Notes: a model not told the origin generated them from the sequence alone. 64,000 nucleotides of DNA from Sphingomonas sp. SORGH_AS_0950 (GCF_030818415.1 NZ_JAUTAE010000001.1:622501-686500); one strand, 5' to 3'; positions 45,142 to 55,209 are shown, counted from the first letter of the stretch. Program-made: numbers and translations.

Positions 45142-46476
45142 ATGGCCGATCTGTTCGCGGGCATGGACCCCGCCCCCTCTCCCGCCCCGCCCCCGACGAA
45201 CGCGCCGCTCGCCGACCGTCTTCGCCCGGAGCGGTTGGAGGATGTCGTGGGGCAGGATCATCTGACCGGCCCCGGCGGGGCGATCGGGCGGATGGTCGCG
45301 GCGGGGCGGTTGTCCTCGATGATCCTCTGGGGACCGCCGGGCACGGGCAAGACGACGATCGCACGCCTGCTCGCCGCCGCGGTGAACCTGCGCTACGCCG
45401 CGATCTCGGCGGTGTTTTCCGGCGTGGCCGATCTCAAGAAGGTATTTGCCGAGGCGCGCGAGCATGCCCGGATGGGGCAGCGCACCTTGTTGTTCGTGGA
45501 CGAGATCCACCGCTTCAACCGCGCGCAGCAGGACGGCTTCCTGCCCTTTGTCGAGGACGGCACGGTCACGCTGGTCGGCGCGACCACCGAGAACCCCTCC
45601 TTCGAACTCAACGCCGCGCTGCTCAGCCGGGCGCAGGTGCTGATCCTCCACCGGCTGGGACAATCCGCGCTCGAACAATTGCTGGAGCGGGCGGAGGCGG
45701 TGATGGAGCGCCCCCTGCCCCTGCTGGACGGCGCGCGCGAGGCGCTGATCGCCAGTGCCGATGGCGATGGCCGCTTCCTGCTGAACCAAGCGGAGACGCT
45801 GTTCTCGGTCGACCTCCCGGAACCGCTCGACGCCGCCGGGTTGTCATCCTTTCTCCAGCGCCGCGTGGCCGTCTATGACAAGGATCGCGAGGGGCATTAC
45901 AACCTGATCTCCGCGTTGCACAAATCGATCCGGGGATCGGACCCGCAGGCGGCGCTCTATTATCTCGCCCGGATGCTGACCGCCGGAGAGGAGCCGCTCT
46001 ACGTGCTCCGTCGGCTGACCCGCGCCGCGATCGAGGATATCGGCCTGGCCGACCCGCAGGCGCTGACCCAGTGCCTGGCGGCCAAGGATGCCTATGAGTT
46101 TCTGGGCTCGCCGGAGGGCGAACTGGCGATCGTGCAGGCCTGCCTCTATTGCGCGACCGCGCCCAAATCCAATGCGGCCTACAAGGCGCAGAAACAGGCC
46201 TGGCGGACCGCGAAGGAAACGGGATCGCTGATGCCGCCCGCCAATATCCTGAACGCGCCCACCAAGCTTATGAAGCAGATCGGATATGGCGCGGGCTATC
46301 AATATGACCACGACGCCGATGGCGGCTTTTCGGGGGCGAATTACTGGCCCGACGAACTGCCGCCCCAACCCTTCTACAAACCCTCCGGCCGTGGCCTGGA
46401 GAAGCGGATTGCCGAACGCATGGCCTGGTGGGACGAGCGGCGGCGCGCGCTCCAGGGCGGCGGCGATGAAGGCTGA
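45142..46476 (+). CDS. rarA: Replication-associated recombination protein RarA (MgsA)
   Basis: RarA is an AAA+ ATPase related to clamp loaders that acts at stalled replication forks. The 444-residue protein has Walker A WGPPGTGKTTIARLLA, Walker B LLFVDEIHRFNRAQQD, the sensor 1 region GATTENPSFELN and the C-terminal MgsA domain (tetramerisation, LADPQALTQCLAAKDAYEFL). ATG 45142 (MADLFAGMDP) is chosen over an ATG three codons earlier. It is divergent from padR and shares the control region; the last 11 bases overlap the next gene. Confidence 0.95.
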   Translation: MADLFAGMDPAPSPAPPPTNAPLADRLRPERLEDVVGQDHLTGPGGAIGRMVAAGRLSSMILWGPPGTGKTTIARLLAAAVNLRYAAISAVFSGVADLKKVFAEAREHARMGQRTLLFVDEIHRFNRAQQDGFLPFVEDGTVTLVGATTENPSFELNAALLSRAQVLILHRLGQSALEQLLERAEAVMERPLPLLDGAREALIASADGDGRFLLNQAETLFSVDLPEPLDAAGLSSFLQRRVAVYDKDREGHYNLISALHKSIRGSDPQAALYYLARMLTAGEEPLYVLRRLTRAAIEDIGLADPQALTQCLAAKDAYEFLGSPEGELAIVQACLYCATAPKSNAAYKAQKQAWRTAKETGSLMPPANILNAPTKLMKQIGYGAGYQYDHDADGGFSGANYWPDELPPQPFYKPSGRGLEKRIAERMAWWDERRRALQGGGDEG

Positions 46477-47320
46477 TCGATTTGCGGGGTTCGTCGCGAT
46501 CGACTGGTCGGGTGCGCATGGCACGGCGCACTCCGGCATCCGGATGGCCCGCTGCGGTCGTGGCGACGCCGCGCCCCGCATCGTCGCGCCGCCGGGACGG
46601 GCCTGGTCGCGGGAGGGCATTGCGGCATGGCTGATGGCACGGCGGCATGAACCGCTGCTGGTCGGCTTCGACTTCAGCTTCTCCGCCCCCTTTGTCGAGC
46701 GGGGCGCGCATCTTCCCGGCGATCCCGCCACGCCGGACGCCCGCGCACTCTGGGCCCATGTCGAGCGGAGCTGCGACGATCCCGATCTGGGCGCGCGCAG
46801 CTTCCTCGAGGCGCGGCGGGGGCGGCATTTCTATCTCGGTGCCGCCGATGGGCGAAAGGCGGATTTCCTCCACTGGCGCCGCTGCGAGGTCGCGGTCGAC
46901 GGCACCCGCAAACCCTCGACCGTCTATGACGCGATCGGCGCGTCGCAGGTCGCCAAGGCCAGCTTTTCGGGCATGCGCCTGCTGCACCGACTGGACGGAC
47001 AGGTCGCCATCTGGCCGTTCGATCCCGTGCCGCCCACCGGCATGACGGTGGTGGAAATCTATACCACGATCGCTGCGCGCGACGCCGGGCGGCCCCGTGG
47101 GCGCAGCAAGATGCGGAGCGCCGAGACATTGGATGCGGCACTCCTGCATCTCGGCAGCCGGGCCCATGATCCCCTGGCCTTCTATGACGACCACAGCACC
47201 GACGCGATCCTGACCGCCGCATGGTTGCGCAAGGTCGCGGCGCGACCCGACTTGTGGCACCCGGCGGGGCTTACCCCGCAGATCGCGCAAACGGAGGGCT
47301 GGACCTTTGGCGTCGCTTGA
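46466..47320 (+). CDS. Conserved protein of unknown function (DUF429-like N-terminus)
   Basis: The 284-residue protein starts MKADRFAGFVAIDWSGAHGT. The F-x-A-I-D-W-S-G strand resembles the opening of RNase H/actin-like folds such as DUF429, and a later VEIYTTIAARDAGR and the HDPLAFYDDHSTDAILTAAW segment, with acidic residues near the C-terminus, fit such a fold. I cannot name the family with certainty. The start overlaps the rarA stop region by 11 bases, which suggests co-expression with a replication-fork repair gene. Confidence 0.65.
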   Translation: MKADRFAGFVAIDWSGAHGTAHSGIRMARCGRGDAAPRIVAPPGRAWSREGIAAWLMARRHEPLLVGFDFSFSAPFVERGAHLPGDPATPDARALWAHVERSCDDPDLGARSFLEARRGRHFYLGAADGRKADFLHWRRCEVAVDGTRKPSTVYDAIGASQVAKASFSGMRLLHRLDGQVAIWPFDPVPPTGMTVVEIYTTIAARDAGRPRGRSKMRSAETLDAALLHLGSRAHDPLAFYDDHSTDAILTAAWLRKVAARPDLWHPAGLTPQIAQTEGWTFGVA

Positions 47321-47339
47321 CGCTAGGGGGATCGGCAAC

Positions 47340-47414
<75 letters not shown>

Positions 47415-47467
47415 CTCCCCAGACCCTGGGTGGCACCAAACGCCCCGCGCGGCGTTTCAGTCGCGAA

Positions 47468-48163
47468 ATGATCAAGGTCGCGAGCTACAATATCCGCAAG
47501 GGGATCGGCGCCGACCGCCGCCGCAATCCCGACCGTATCCTCGACGTGTTGCGCGAGGTCGATGCCGACATCATCGCGTTGCAGGAAGCCGACCGCCGAT
47601 TCGGCGAACGCGAGGGCGTGATCCCGCTCCATCTGCTCGACGAACACAGCGCGTGGAAGCCGATCGTCTATGGTATGAAGGCGCGCTCGCTTGGCTGGCA
47701 CGGCAATACCATCCTGGTGCGCAAGTCCACCGAGATCCTGGATTTCGAGGCGATCCACCTCCCCTCGCTGGAACCGCGCGGCGCGGTCATGGCCGATCTG
47801 CGCACGACGGCGGGGGTGTTGCGGGTGGTGGGGATGCATCTCGACCTGTCGGGGTTGTGGCGGCGGCGGCAGGCGGCGGCCATCATCTCGCATCTGACGA
47901 GCTGCATCGATCGCCATCCCACGGTGATGATGGGCGACCTTAACGAATGGACGCGCGCCGCCGGCTGTCTGCGCGACTTTACGCGCGACTTCACCCTGGC
48001 CGAGACGGGGCCCAGCTTTCATGCCCGGCGGCCGATCGGGCGGCTGGACCGGATCATGGTATCGCCCGAATTGCGCATCGCCGATTGCGGCGTTCATGCC
48101 ACGGCCACCTCGCGCAAGGCATCGGATCATCTGCCCATCTGGGCGATGATCGGACGGCATTGA
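47468..48163 (+). CDS. Endonuclease/exonuclease/phosphatase (EEP) family protein
   Basis: The 231-residue protein has the EEP (DNase I-like) core: SYNIRKG near the N-terminus, the catalytic Glu in IALQEADRRFG, HLDLSGLWRRRQ, MMGDLNEW and the closing SDHLPIWAM. Members cleave phosphodiester or phosphate-ester bonds in nucleic acids, phosphoinositides or sphingomyelin. Start 47468 is used because the frame upstream is the tRNA. It joins the patatin-like gene by a TGATG junction, which hints at a phospholipid substrate. Confidence 0.88.
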   Translation: MIKVASYNIRKGIGADRRRNPDRILDVLREVDADIIALQEADRRFGEREGVIPLHLLDEHSAWKPIVYGMKARSLGWHGNTILVRKSTEILDFEAIHLPSLEPRGAVMADLRTTAGVLRVVGMHLDLSGLWRRRQAAAIISHLTSCIDRHPTVMMGDLNEWTRAAGCLRDFTRDFTLAETGPSFHARRPIGRLDRIMVSPELRIADCGVHATATSRKASDHLPIWAMIGRH

Positions 48164-50445
48164 TGCGCGAGAAGGAATTGCGGCTGGCGCTGGTCTGCTA
48201 TGGCGGGATCAGCCTGGCCGTCTATATGCACGGCATCACCAAGGAAATCTGGCGGGTGGTGCGCGCCAGCCGCGCCTCGCACGAAGGCGACGAGCCCGCC
48301 TCGGCGGTCGATGCGGTCTATCACGATCTGCTGGACGAGATGGCGGCGCGCGGCGGCGTGCGGGTGCGTATCCTCGCCGACATCATCGCGGGGGCGAGCG
48401 CCGGGGGGATCAACGGCATCTTCCTGGGACAGGCACTTGCGACCGGCCAGTCGCTCGATCCGCTGACCGACCTCTGGCTGGAGGCGGCGGACATCGAATC
48501 GCTGATCGCCCCGGAGGCTGCGCCGACCTCGCGCTTTTCCAAGATGTGGGCGATGCCGATCGCATGGATGGCGGCGGGCCGCAGCGGCGAGAAGCTCGAC
48601 CTGCTGGACGAGGAAACGCGCGAGGAGGTGCGACGCAAGGTCGGTCATCTCATCCGCTCACGCTGGTTCGAGCCGCCCTTCGCCGCCGATGCCTTCACCG
48701 CCCGGCTGCTCGATGCGTTCGACCGGATGGCGGCGGCCCCGGCGGGCAAGCGCCTGCTTCCCCCCGGCCAGCCGCTCGACCTGTTCGTCACCGTCACCGA
48801 TTTCACCGGCCAGCCCCAGCGGCTGCGGCTCCATTCGCCGGGCGAGGTGGTGGAGACCGAACATCGCATGGTGGTCGATTTCACCGACAGCGGCGGCGGC
48901 AGGCTGGCGGCCATCCCGGAACTGGTGTTCGCCGCGCGCGCGACGTCGAGCTTTCCCGGCGCATTCCCCCCCTTCACGGTCGGCGAGCTGGACCGGGTGC
49001 TCCAAAGCCGCGACCAGAGCTGGGACAGCCGCGATACCTTCCTGCGCCGCGTCCTGCCGCGCCATCATGCGGCGGGGGCGGCGGACAAGGCGGTACTGAT
49101 CGACGGATCGGTGCTGGTCAACGCGCCCTTCCGTCCCGCCATCGATGCGCTGGGTCGTCGACCTGCGCGGCGGCAGGTGGATCGCCGCTTCGTCTATATC
49201 GATCCCTTTCCGGGCATGCATTTCCGCCTGCCCGGCGGCGGCGGCCATCCCGGCTTCTTCCAGACGATCATCGGCGCGATCAGCGAACTTCCCCGACAAC
49301 AGCCCATCCGCGACAATCTGGAGGCGATCGCCGCCCGCTCGGGGCGGATCGACCGGATGCAGGCGATCGTTGCCGCGATCCGTGAAGAGGTGGAGCTGGA
49401 GATCGAGCAGCTGTTCGGCGGCACCTTCTTCCTCGACCGCCCCACCGCCGCACGGCTGGCGTCCTGGCGTGTCCGCGCCCAGGCGGCGGCCGCTGCAAAG
49501 GCCGGGTTCAGCTATGCCGCCTATGGGCATCTGAAGGTCGCCAACGTCATCGACGCGCTGACAACGCTGCTGTCCGACGCCATTGGCGACGAAGGGCCGC
49601 AACGGCGTATCCGGCTGCGCGCGATGGTCGAGCGGACGATCGCGGCGCGCAGCGTCGAGGGTGACGCAATCTCCTTCACCGGCGGCCCGAGCAGCGGTGC
49701 CAAGACCTTCCTGCGCGTCTTCGACCTCGGCTATCGCATCCGGCGGCTGCGCCTGCTGGCGCGGCGGCTGACCGAGCTGGAGGCAAATCACAGCGAGGCC
49801 GAACTCGCTCCGGTGCGCAACGCGATCTACGATTCGCTCGCCGACTATCTGGAACGCCAACATGGCAGCGCGGATGCCATAGGGGCGGACGATCTTCGCA
49901 ACATGCCCAACGATGGCGCGGCGCTGCTCGACCGGATCGCGGCGCGGTTCGACCTGATCCGGCTGGATGGCGAGGCCGATGCACGGCTGGCGGCCGCCTT
50001 TGCCGGTCTGCCCCGCGTCGCTCGACGGACGTTGCTGTTGACCTATCTGGGCTTTCCCTATTTCGACGTGGCGACCCTGCCGCTGCTCCAGGGCGAGGGG
50101 CTGGACGAGTTCGATCCGATCAAGGTCGATCGCATCGCTCCCGACGATGCCACCGCGATCCGCTCGGGCGGCGCGGAGGCGACGTTGAAGGGGATCCAGT
50201 TCCTGACCTTCGGCGCGTTCTTCAGCCGCAGCTACCGTGAGAACGACTATCTGTGGGGCCGTCTGCACGGGGCGGAGCGGATGATCGACATCGCCATCTC
50301 CACCCTGCCCCCCACCATCCGGCTGAAGCCGGGTCGCGTCGCCGCGTTCAAGCGCCGTGCCTTTCTAGCGATCCTGGACGAGGAGGAGGCGCGGCTGACC
50401 GCGATCGCCCCGCTGATCGCCTCGCTTCGTCAGGAGATCGGCTGA
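48163..50445 (+). CDS. Patatin-like lipid hydrolase with long C-terminal region (DUF3376-like)
   Basis: The 760-residue protein has a patatin domain over roughly residues 1-330 with the nucleophile elbow GASAGG (S79) and the catalytic Asp in LIDGSVLVN (D314), as expected for a Ser-Asp phospholipase or lipid acyl hydrolase. An oxyanion-type loop YGGISLAVYMHG lies at the N-terminus. The remaining 430 residues are helical and resemble the DUF3376 extension of long bacterial patatin-like proteins. No signal peptide is present, so it acts in the cytoplasm or at the inner membrane. It is coupled to the EEP gene. Confidence 0.88.
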   Translation: MREKELRLALVCYGGISLAVYMHGITKEIWRVVRASRASHEGDEPASAVDAVYHDLLDEMAARGGVRVRILADIIAGASAGGINGIFLGQALATGQSLDPLTDLWLEAADIESLIAPEAAPTSRFSKMWAMPIAWMAAGRSGEKLDLLDEETREEVRRKVGHLIRSRWFEPPFAADAFTARLLDAFDRMAAAPAGKRLLPPGQPLDLFVTVTDFTGQPQRLRLHSPGEVVETEHRMVVDFTDSGGGRLAAIPELVFAARATSSFPGAFPPFTVGELDRVLQSRDQSWDSRDTFLRRVLPRHHAAGAADKAVLIDGSVLVNAPFRPAIDALGRRPARRQVDRRFVYIDPFPGMHFRLPGGGGHPGFFQTIIGAISELPRQQPIRDNLEAIAARSGRIDRMQAIVAAIREEVELEIEQLFGGTFFLDRPTAARLASWRVRAQAAAAAKAGFSYAAYGHLKVANVIDALTTLLSDAIGDEGPQRRIRLRAMVERTIAARSVEGDAISFTGGPSSGAKTFLRVFDLGYRIRRLRLLARRLTELEANHSEAELAPVRNAIYDSLADYLERQHGSADAIGADDLRNMPNDGAALLDRIAARFDLIRLDGEADARLAAAFAGLPRVARRTLLLTYLGFPYFDVATLPLLQGEGLDEFDPIKVDRIAPDDATAIRSGGAEATLKGIQFLTFGAFFSRSYRENDYLWGRLHGAERMIDIAISTLPPTIRLKPGRVAAFKRRAFLAILDEEEARLTAIAPLIASLRQEIG

Positions 50446-50544
50446 CAGGCTGGTCATGCCGGACCAACGCCGCTAGACCCGCCTCGCCAAGCGATGTCCG
50501 GTGCCTGTAGGGCGTTCGGACGAGAGAATGACGCGGAGAAGCGC

Positions 50545-50865
50545 ATGCAGTTCCTGAAAATGCTGTTCTGGTGCCTGCTGGCCTTTCTGGCCGCGGCCTT
50601 CACGATCGGGAACTGGACGACCGTGCCGATCCGGCTGGTCGGCGGGCTGGTGGCCGACGTCAACCTGCCGCTTCTCCTGTTCCTGACCTTCCTGATGGGG
50701 CTGGTCCCGACGCTGATCTGGCAGCATGCGGCACGCTGGCGTCTTCGCCAGCGGCTTAGCGCGGCCGAGCGTTCGCTGGCCGCCGTCTCGGCGGAGACCG
50801 ACGCCTATGCCGCCACCGGCCCGGTCGCCGCCCAGCCCATCGCCACCCCCCAGCCCATGGTCTGA
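50545..50865 (+). CDS. LapA domain membrane protein
   Basis: The 106-residue protein has two membrane helices (about 5-22 and 38-60) and a short cytoplasmic coiled tail, matching lipopolysaccharide assembly protein A (LapA/YciS) in layout. LapA works with LapB in controlling LpxC degradation in E. coli; whether that holds here is not known, as no lapB is adjacent. Placement directly before pyrF resembles the E. coli yciS-yciM-pyrF order. ATG 50545 is chosen. Confidence 0.82.
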   Translation: MQFLKMLFWCLLAFLAAAFTIGNWTTVPIRLVGGLVADVNLPLLLFLTFLMGLVPTLIWQHAARWRLRQRLSAAERSLAAVSAETDAYAATGPVAAQPIATPQPMV

Positions 50866-50872
50866 TCCCTTT

Positions 50873-51547
50873 ATGAGCAACCGCATCTTCGTCGCGATCG
50901 ACACCCCCGACCTCGCCCGTGCCCAGGCGATGGCGAACAAGGTCCGCCATCATGTCGGCGGGCTGAAGCTGGGGCTGGAATTCTTCTGCGCGCACGGCGC
51001 GGGGGGCGTGCGCGAGATGGCGCATATCGGGCTGCCCATCTTCCTCGACCTGAAGCTGCACGACATTCCCAATACCGTCGCCAAGGCGGTCCAGTCGCTG
51101 GGGCCGCTCGCCCCGGCGATCCTGACCGTCCACGCCAGCGGCGGTCGTGCGATGCTGGAGGATGCCAAGGCCGCCGCGCCGACCGGTACCAAGGTGGTGG
51201 CGGTGACGATGCTGACCAGCCTCGACGCCAATGACCTGTCGGATACCGGGGTCACCGGCTCGCCCGCCGATCATGTCCGTCGCCTCGCCGACCTGGCCGC
51301 CGAGTCTGGGGTCGACGGCATCGTCTGTTCGGGTGCCGAGGTCGCGGCGGTGCGCAAGGCCTGGCCCAAGGGCTTCTTCGTGGTGCCGGGCGTCCGTCCG
51401 GCGGATGGTCCCGTCGGCGACCAGAAGCGCGTGGTGACCCCGCGCGCCGCGCTGGACGCCGGTGCCTCGATCCTGGTCATCGGCCGCCCGATCACCCAGG
51501 CCGAAGACCCCGACGCCGCCGCGCGGGCGATCGCCGCGACGCTTTGA
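50873..51547 (+). CDS. pyrF: Orotidine 5'-phosphate decarboxylase
   Basis: PyrF makes UMP from OMP, the last step of pyrimidine synthesis. The 224-residue protein shows RIFVAIDTPDLARAQAMA, the catalytic Lys-Asp-x-Lys-Asp-like segment FLDLKLHDIPNTVAKAV, and the phosphate-binding VVPGVRPADGPVGDQKRVVT and ILVIGRPIT. Length is typical. It is seven bases after lapA and 37 bases before trpF. Confidence 0.96.
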   Translation: MSNRIFVAIDTPDLARAQAMANKVRHHVGGLKLGLEFFCAHGAGGVREMAHIGLPIFLDLKLHDIPNTVAKAVQSLGPLAPAILTVHASGGRAMLEDAKAAAPTGTKVVAVTMLTSLDANDLSDTGVTGSPADHVRRLADLAAESGVDGIVCSGAEVAAVRKAWPKGFFVVPGVRPADGPVGDQKRVVTPRAALDAGASILVIGRPITQAEDPDAAARAIAATL

Positions 51548-51584
51548 CGATATTCGCGACAGTCCTCTCTTTTCGGAGCTGGCC

Positions 51585-52226
51585 ATGACGACCACTGCCA
51601 AGATCTGCGGACTGACGACCCCCGCCACGCTCGATGCCGCGCTGGGCGGCGGGGCGAGCCATGTCGGCTTCGTGTTCTTTCCCGCCTCTCCGCGCCACCT
51701 GACCTTCGACGTCGCGGCGGGACTGGCGGGGCGGGTCCCGGGCCATGTCCAGCGCGTCGGCGTCTTTGTCGATCCCGACGACCAATTGCTGGAGGCCGCA
51801 GTGCGCGCCGGAATGCTCGACGCGATCCAGCTTCACCGCACCGCCCCCGCGCGGGTGGCGGCGATCCGGTTGAAATTCGACCGAGAGGTCTGGGCCGCCG
51901 TCGCCATCAAGGTGCGCGCCGATGTCGACAAGGTCCGCGACTATGCCGGAGCGGCCACGCGTATCCTGTACGATGCCAAGACGCCCGACGACGCATCGCT
52001 GCCGGGTGGCATGGGGCTGCGCTTCGACTGGAGCCTGCTCGATGGGGTGCGCCATCCGCTCCGCTGGGCACTGTCGGGCGGGCTGGACGCGGGCAATGTG
52101 GGCGAGGCGATCCGCCGGACCGGCGCGCCGCTGGTCGATATATCCTCCGGCGTCGAGAGCGCGCCCGGCGTCAAGGATATGGACAAGATCGCGACGTTCC
52201 TTAAAGCCGTTGCGACAAATCAGTGA
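51585..52226 (+). CDS. trpF: Phosphoribosylanthranilate isomerase
   Basis: TrpF isomerises phosphoribosylanthranilate in tryptophan synthesis. The 213-residue TIM barrel has the catalytic Cys in TAKICGLTTPATLDAAL, HVGFVFFPASPRHL, the IQLHRTAPARV strand and the phosphate site ALSGGLDAGNVGEAI followed by DISSGVESAPGVKD with the general-acid Asp. It lies in the conserved alphaproteobacterial trpF-trpB-trpA order, 48 bases before trpB. Confidence 0.96.
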   Translation: MTTTAKICGLTTPATLDAALGGGASHVGFVFFPASPRHLTFDVAAGLAGRVPGHVQRVGVFVDPDDQLLEAAVRAGMLDAIQLHRTAPARVAAIRLKFDREVWAAVAIKVRADVDKVRDYAGAATRILYDAKTPDDASLPGGMGLRFDWSLLDGVRHPLRWALSGGLDAGNVGEAIRRTGAPLVDISSGVESAPGVKDMDKIATFLKAVATNQ

Positions 52227-52274
52227 CAGGATCGTTTGCAGGGGTCGCCTTTGCAAACGCCCAAGGGAAACGAG

Positions 52275-53507
52275 ATGAACGCCCCCAATTCCTTCCGTGC
52301 GCAGCCCGACGAGCGCGGCCATTTCGGTGATTTCGGCGGCCGCTATGTCGCCGAGACGCTGATGCCGCTGATCCTCGACCTGGAGCGCGAATATCGCGCG
52401 GCGCAGGTCGATCCGGCCTTCAAAGCCGAGTTCGACGACCTGATGACCCATTATGTCGGTCGCCCCAGCCCGATGTACTATGCCGAGCGCATGACCGAGA
52501 CGCTCCGCGCCAGCGCGCCTGAGGGCAAGGGGCCGAAGGTCTATTTCAAGCGCGAGGAACTGAACCACACCGGCGCGCACAAGATCAACAACTGCATCGG
52601 CCAGATCCTGCTCGCCAAGCGCATGGGCAAGACGCGGATCATCGCCGAGACGGGCGCGGGGCAGCATGGCGTCGCGACCGCGACCGTGGCGGCGCGCTTC
52701 GGCTTGCCCTGCACCATCTTCATGGGCGCGCGCGATATCGAGCGCCAGGCGCCCAACGTCTTCCGCATGAAGCTGCTCGGCGCCGAGGTCCGCCCGGTGA
52801 CCTCGGGCGCGCAGACGCTGAAGGACGCGATGAACGAGGCGCTGCGCGACTGGGTCGCCAATGTCCACGACACCTTCTACATCATCGGCACCGCCGCAGG
52901 GCCGCATCCTTATCCCGAGATGGTCCGCGACTTCCAGTCGGTGATCGGCACCGAGTCGAAGGCGCAGATGCTCGAGGCCGAAGGACGGCTGCCCGACCTG
53001 CTGATCGCCGCGGTCGGCGGCGGATCGAATGCGATCGGCCTGTTCCACCCCTTCCTTGACGATCCCGAGGTCGCGATGCTGGGCATCGAGGCGGCCGGGC
53101 ATGGGCTGAACACCACGCAGCATGCAGCCAGCCTGACCGGTGGCAAGCCGGGTATCCTGCATGGCAACAAGACCTATCTGCTGCAGGACGAAGACGGGCA
53201 GATCGCCGAGGCGCATTCGATCTCGGCCGGGCTCGACTATCCGGGGATCGGGCCCGAGCATAGCTGGCTGAACGACACGGGCCGCGTCGTCTATGAGGGC
53301 GTGACCGACACCGAGGCGCTCGACGCGTTCCAGCTGTGCTGCAAGGTCGAAGGAATCATCCCCGCGCTGGAATGCAGCCATGCTCTGGTCGGCCTGATCC
53401 GCCGCGCGCCGCTGATGAACCGCGACCAGATCGTGCTGGTCAATATCTCGGGTCGGGGGGACAAGGACATCTTCACCGTCGCCGAAGCGCTGGGAGCCAA
53501 GATGTGA
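52275..53507 (+). CDS. trpB: Tryptophan synthase beta subunit
   Basis: TrpB condenses indole with serine using PLP. The 410-residue protein has the PLP lysine in [12 protein letters not shown] (K103), the substrate loop ETGAGQHG and the PLP phosphate-binding loop [11 protein letters not shown]. Length matches E. coli TrpB closely. ATG 52275 is preceded by AAGGGAAACGAG, a good ribosome binding site. Its stop overlaps the GTG start of trpA. Confidence 0.97.
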   Translation: MNAPNSFRAQPDERGHFGDFGGRYVAETLMPLILDLEREYRAAQVDPAFKAEFDDLMTHYVGRPSPMYYAERMTETLRASAPEGKGPKVYFKREELNHTGAHKINNCIGQILLAKRMGKTRIIAETGAGQHGVATATVAARFGLPCTIFMGARDIERQAPNVFRMKLLGAEVRPVTSGAQTLKDAMNEALRDWVANVHDTFYIIGTAAGPHPYPEMVRDFQSVIGTESKAQMLEAEGRLPDLLIAAVGGGSNAIGLFHPFLDDPEVAMLGIEAAGHGLNTTQHAASLTGGKPGILHGNKTYLLQDEDGQIAEAHSISAGLDYPGIGPEHSWLNDTGRVVYEGVTDTEALDAFQLCCKVEGIIPALECSHALVGLIRRAPLMNRDQIVLVNISGRGDKDIFTVAEALGAKM

Positions 53508-54316
53508 GCCGGATCGCCGACACCTTCGCCCGCTGCGGTGCGGCGGGGCGCGCCGCGCTCGTCTGTTTCGTGACCGCCGGCGATCCGACCCCCGCCGACA
53601 CCGCCGCGATCCTCGACGCGCTGGTCGAGGGCGGCGCGGACCTGATCGAGCTGGGCATGCCCTTCACCGATCCGATGGCCGACGGCCCCGCGATCCAGAA
53701 GGCCAATATTCGCAGCCTGGGGGCGGGCACCCGCACTGCCGACGTGCTGGCGATCGCCAGCGCCTTTCGGGCGCGCCATGCCGAGGTGCCGCTGGTCCTG
53801 ATGGGCTATGCCAATCCGATGACGGTGCGCGGCCCCGAATGGTTCGCGCAGGCCGCGGCTGGCGCAGGCGTGGACGGCGTGATCTGCGTCGACGTGCCCG
53901 CCGAAGAGGACGACGCGCTGGGCGTCGCCTTGCGGGACAAGGGCATCGCCTCGATCCGGCTGGCGACCCCGACCAGCGACGCCGTGCGGCTGCCGACGAT
54001 TTTGACGGGTGCCGATGGCTTCCTCTATTATGTTTCCGTCGCGGGCATCACCGGCCAGCAGCAGGCGGCGCAATCCTCGATCGAGGATGCGGTCGCCCGG
54101 CTGAAGTCGGCGACGAACCTGCCGGTCGCGGTGGGTTTCGGCGTCCGTACGCCCGACCAGGCGGCCGCGATCGGCCGGGTCGCCGACGGCGTGGTCGTCG
54201 GCTCCGCCATCGTGGATCTGGTCGGCGAACATGGCGCGGCGGCACCCGCCCCGGTCCGCGCCTATATTGAAACTCTGTCGTCGGCGATCGCCGACGCGCG
54301 CAAGGAACTCGCATGA
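53504..54316 (+). CDS. trpA: Tryptophan synthase alpha subunit
   Basis: TrpA cleaves indole-3-glycerol phosphate and channels indole to TrpB. The 270-residue TIM barrel has the catalytic Glu and Asp in [19 protein letters not shown], the [12 protein letters not shown] loop and the phosphate site [13 protein letters not shown]. Translation must start at GTG 53504, because the only nearby ATG reads into a stop; GTGA overlaps the trpB stop, so the subunits are translationally coupled. Confidence 0.97.
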   Translation: MSRIADTFARCGAAGRAALVCFVTAGDPTPADTAAILDALVEGGADLIELGMPFTDPMADGPAIQKANIRSLGAGTRTADVLAIASAFRARHAEVPLVLMGYANPMTVRGPEWFAQAAAGAGVDGVICVDVPAEEDDALGVALRDKGIASIRLATPTSDAVRLPTILTGADGFLYYVSVAGITGQQQAAQSSIEDAVARLKSATNLPVAVGFGVRTPDQAAAIGRVADGVVVGSAIVDLVGEHGAAAPAPVRAYIETLSSAIADARKELA

Positions 54317-55167
54317 GCTGGCTCAACAGCGTCCGCAACGTCATCCCCTTCGTCGTCAAGAAGGAAACGCCCGACAATCTCTGGCACAAGTGCAAGGGGT
54401 GCGGGCAGATGGTCTTCACCAAGGAGCTGGAAGACAATCTGAACGTCTGCCCGAAATGCGATCATCACGACCGCATCGGGCCGAAGGCGCGTTTCCGGCA
54501 CCTGTTCGACGAGGGCAGCTGCGCCGAGCTGTCGCCGCCCAAGGTGCCCGAGGATCCGCTGAAGTTCCGCGACTCCAAGCGCTACACCGACCGCCTGAAG
54601 GTCGCCCGTGCCAATAACGGCGACACCGACGCGCTGGTCAATGCGCGCGGCACGATCCTCGGCAACAAGGTCGTGGTCGGCGTGCAGGACTTCGCCTTCA
54701 TGGGCGGCTCGATGGGCCTGGCCGTGGGCGAGGCGTTCGTGCGCGGGGTCGAGGCGGCGATCGCCGACAACTGCCCCTATGTGATCTTCACCGCTTCGGG
54801 CGGCGCGCGGATGCAGGAGGGTATCCTCAGCCTGATGCAGATGCCGCGCACCACGGTCGCCATCCAGATGCTGCACGATGCGGACCTGCCCTATATCGTC
54901 GTCCTGACCGATCCGACCTCGGGCGGTGTGATGGCCGCCTATGCGATGCTGGGCGACGTCCAGATCGCCGAGCCCAAGGCGACTTTGGCGTTCACCGGCC
55001 GCCGCGTGATCGAGAGCACGATCCGCGAAAAGCTGCCCGACGATTTCCAGACCTCGGAATATTATCTGGATCACGGCATGCTCGACATGGTCGTCCATCG
55101 CCACGATCTGCGCGAGCGGCTGGCGACGGTCATCGGCTATCTGACCGCCTCGCGTCAGGCCGCCTGA
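54313..55167 (+). CDS. accD: Acetyl-CoA carboxylase carboxyltransferase beta subunit
   Basis: AccD transfers CO2 from biotin to acetyl-CoA with AccA, the first committed step of fatty acid synthesis. The 284-residue protein has an N-terminal zinc ribbon (CKGCGQMVFTKELEDNLNVC and the following PKC) and the carboxyltransferase core with FTASGGARMQEGILSLMQM and TGRRVIESTIREKLPDDF. Its ATG overlaps the trpA stop. Linkage of trpA, accD and folC is common in proteobacteria. A terminator-like hairpin follows. Confidence 0.97.
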   Translation: MSWLNSVRNVIPFVVKKETPDNLWHKCKGCGQMVFTKELEDNLNVCPKCDHHDRIGPKARFRHLFDEGSCAELSPPKVPEDPLKFRDSKRYTDRLKVARANNGDTDALVNARGTILGNKVVVGVQDFAFMGGSMGLAVGEAFVRGVEAAIADNCPYVIFTASGGARMQEGILSLMQMPRTTVAIQMLHDADLPYIVVLTDPTSGGVMAAYAMLGDVQIAEPKATLAFTGRRVIESTIREKLPDDFQTSEYYLDHGMLDMVVHRHDLRERLATVIGYLTASRQAA

Positions 55168-55209
55168 CATCCCGATCGCGAAGCGTCGCCTTTTCGCCGC
55201 GACGCCATT

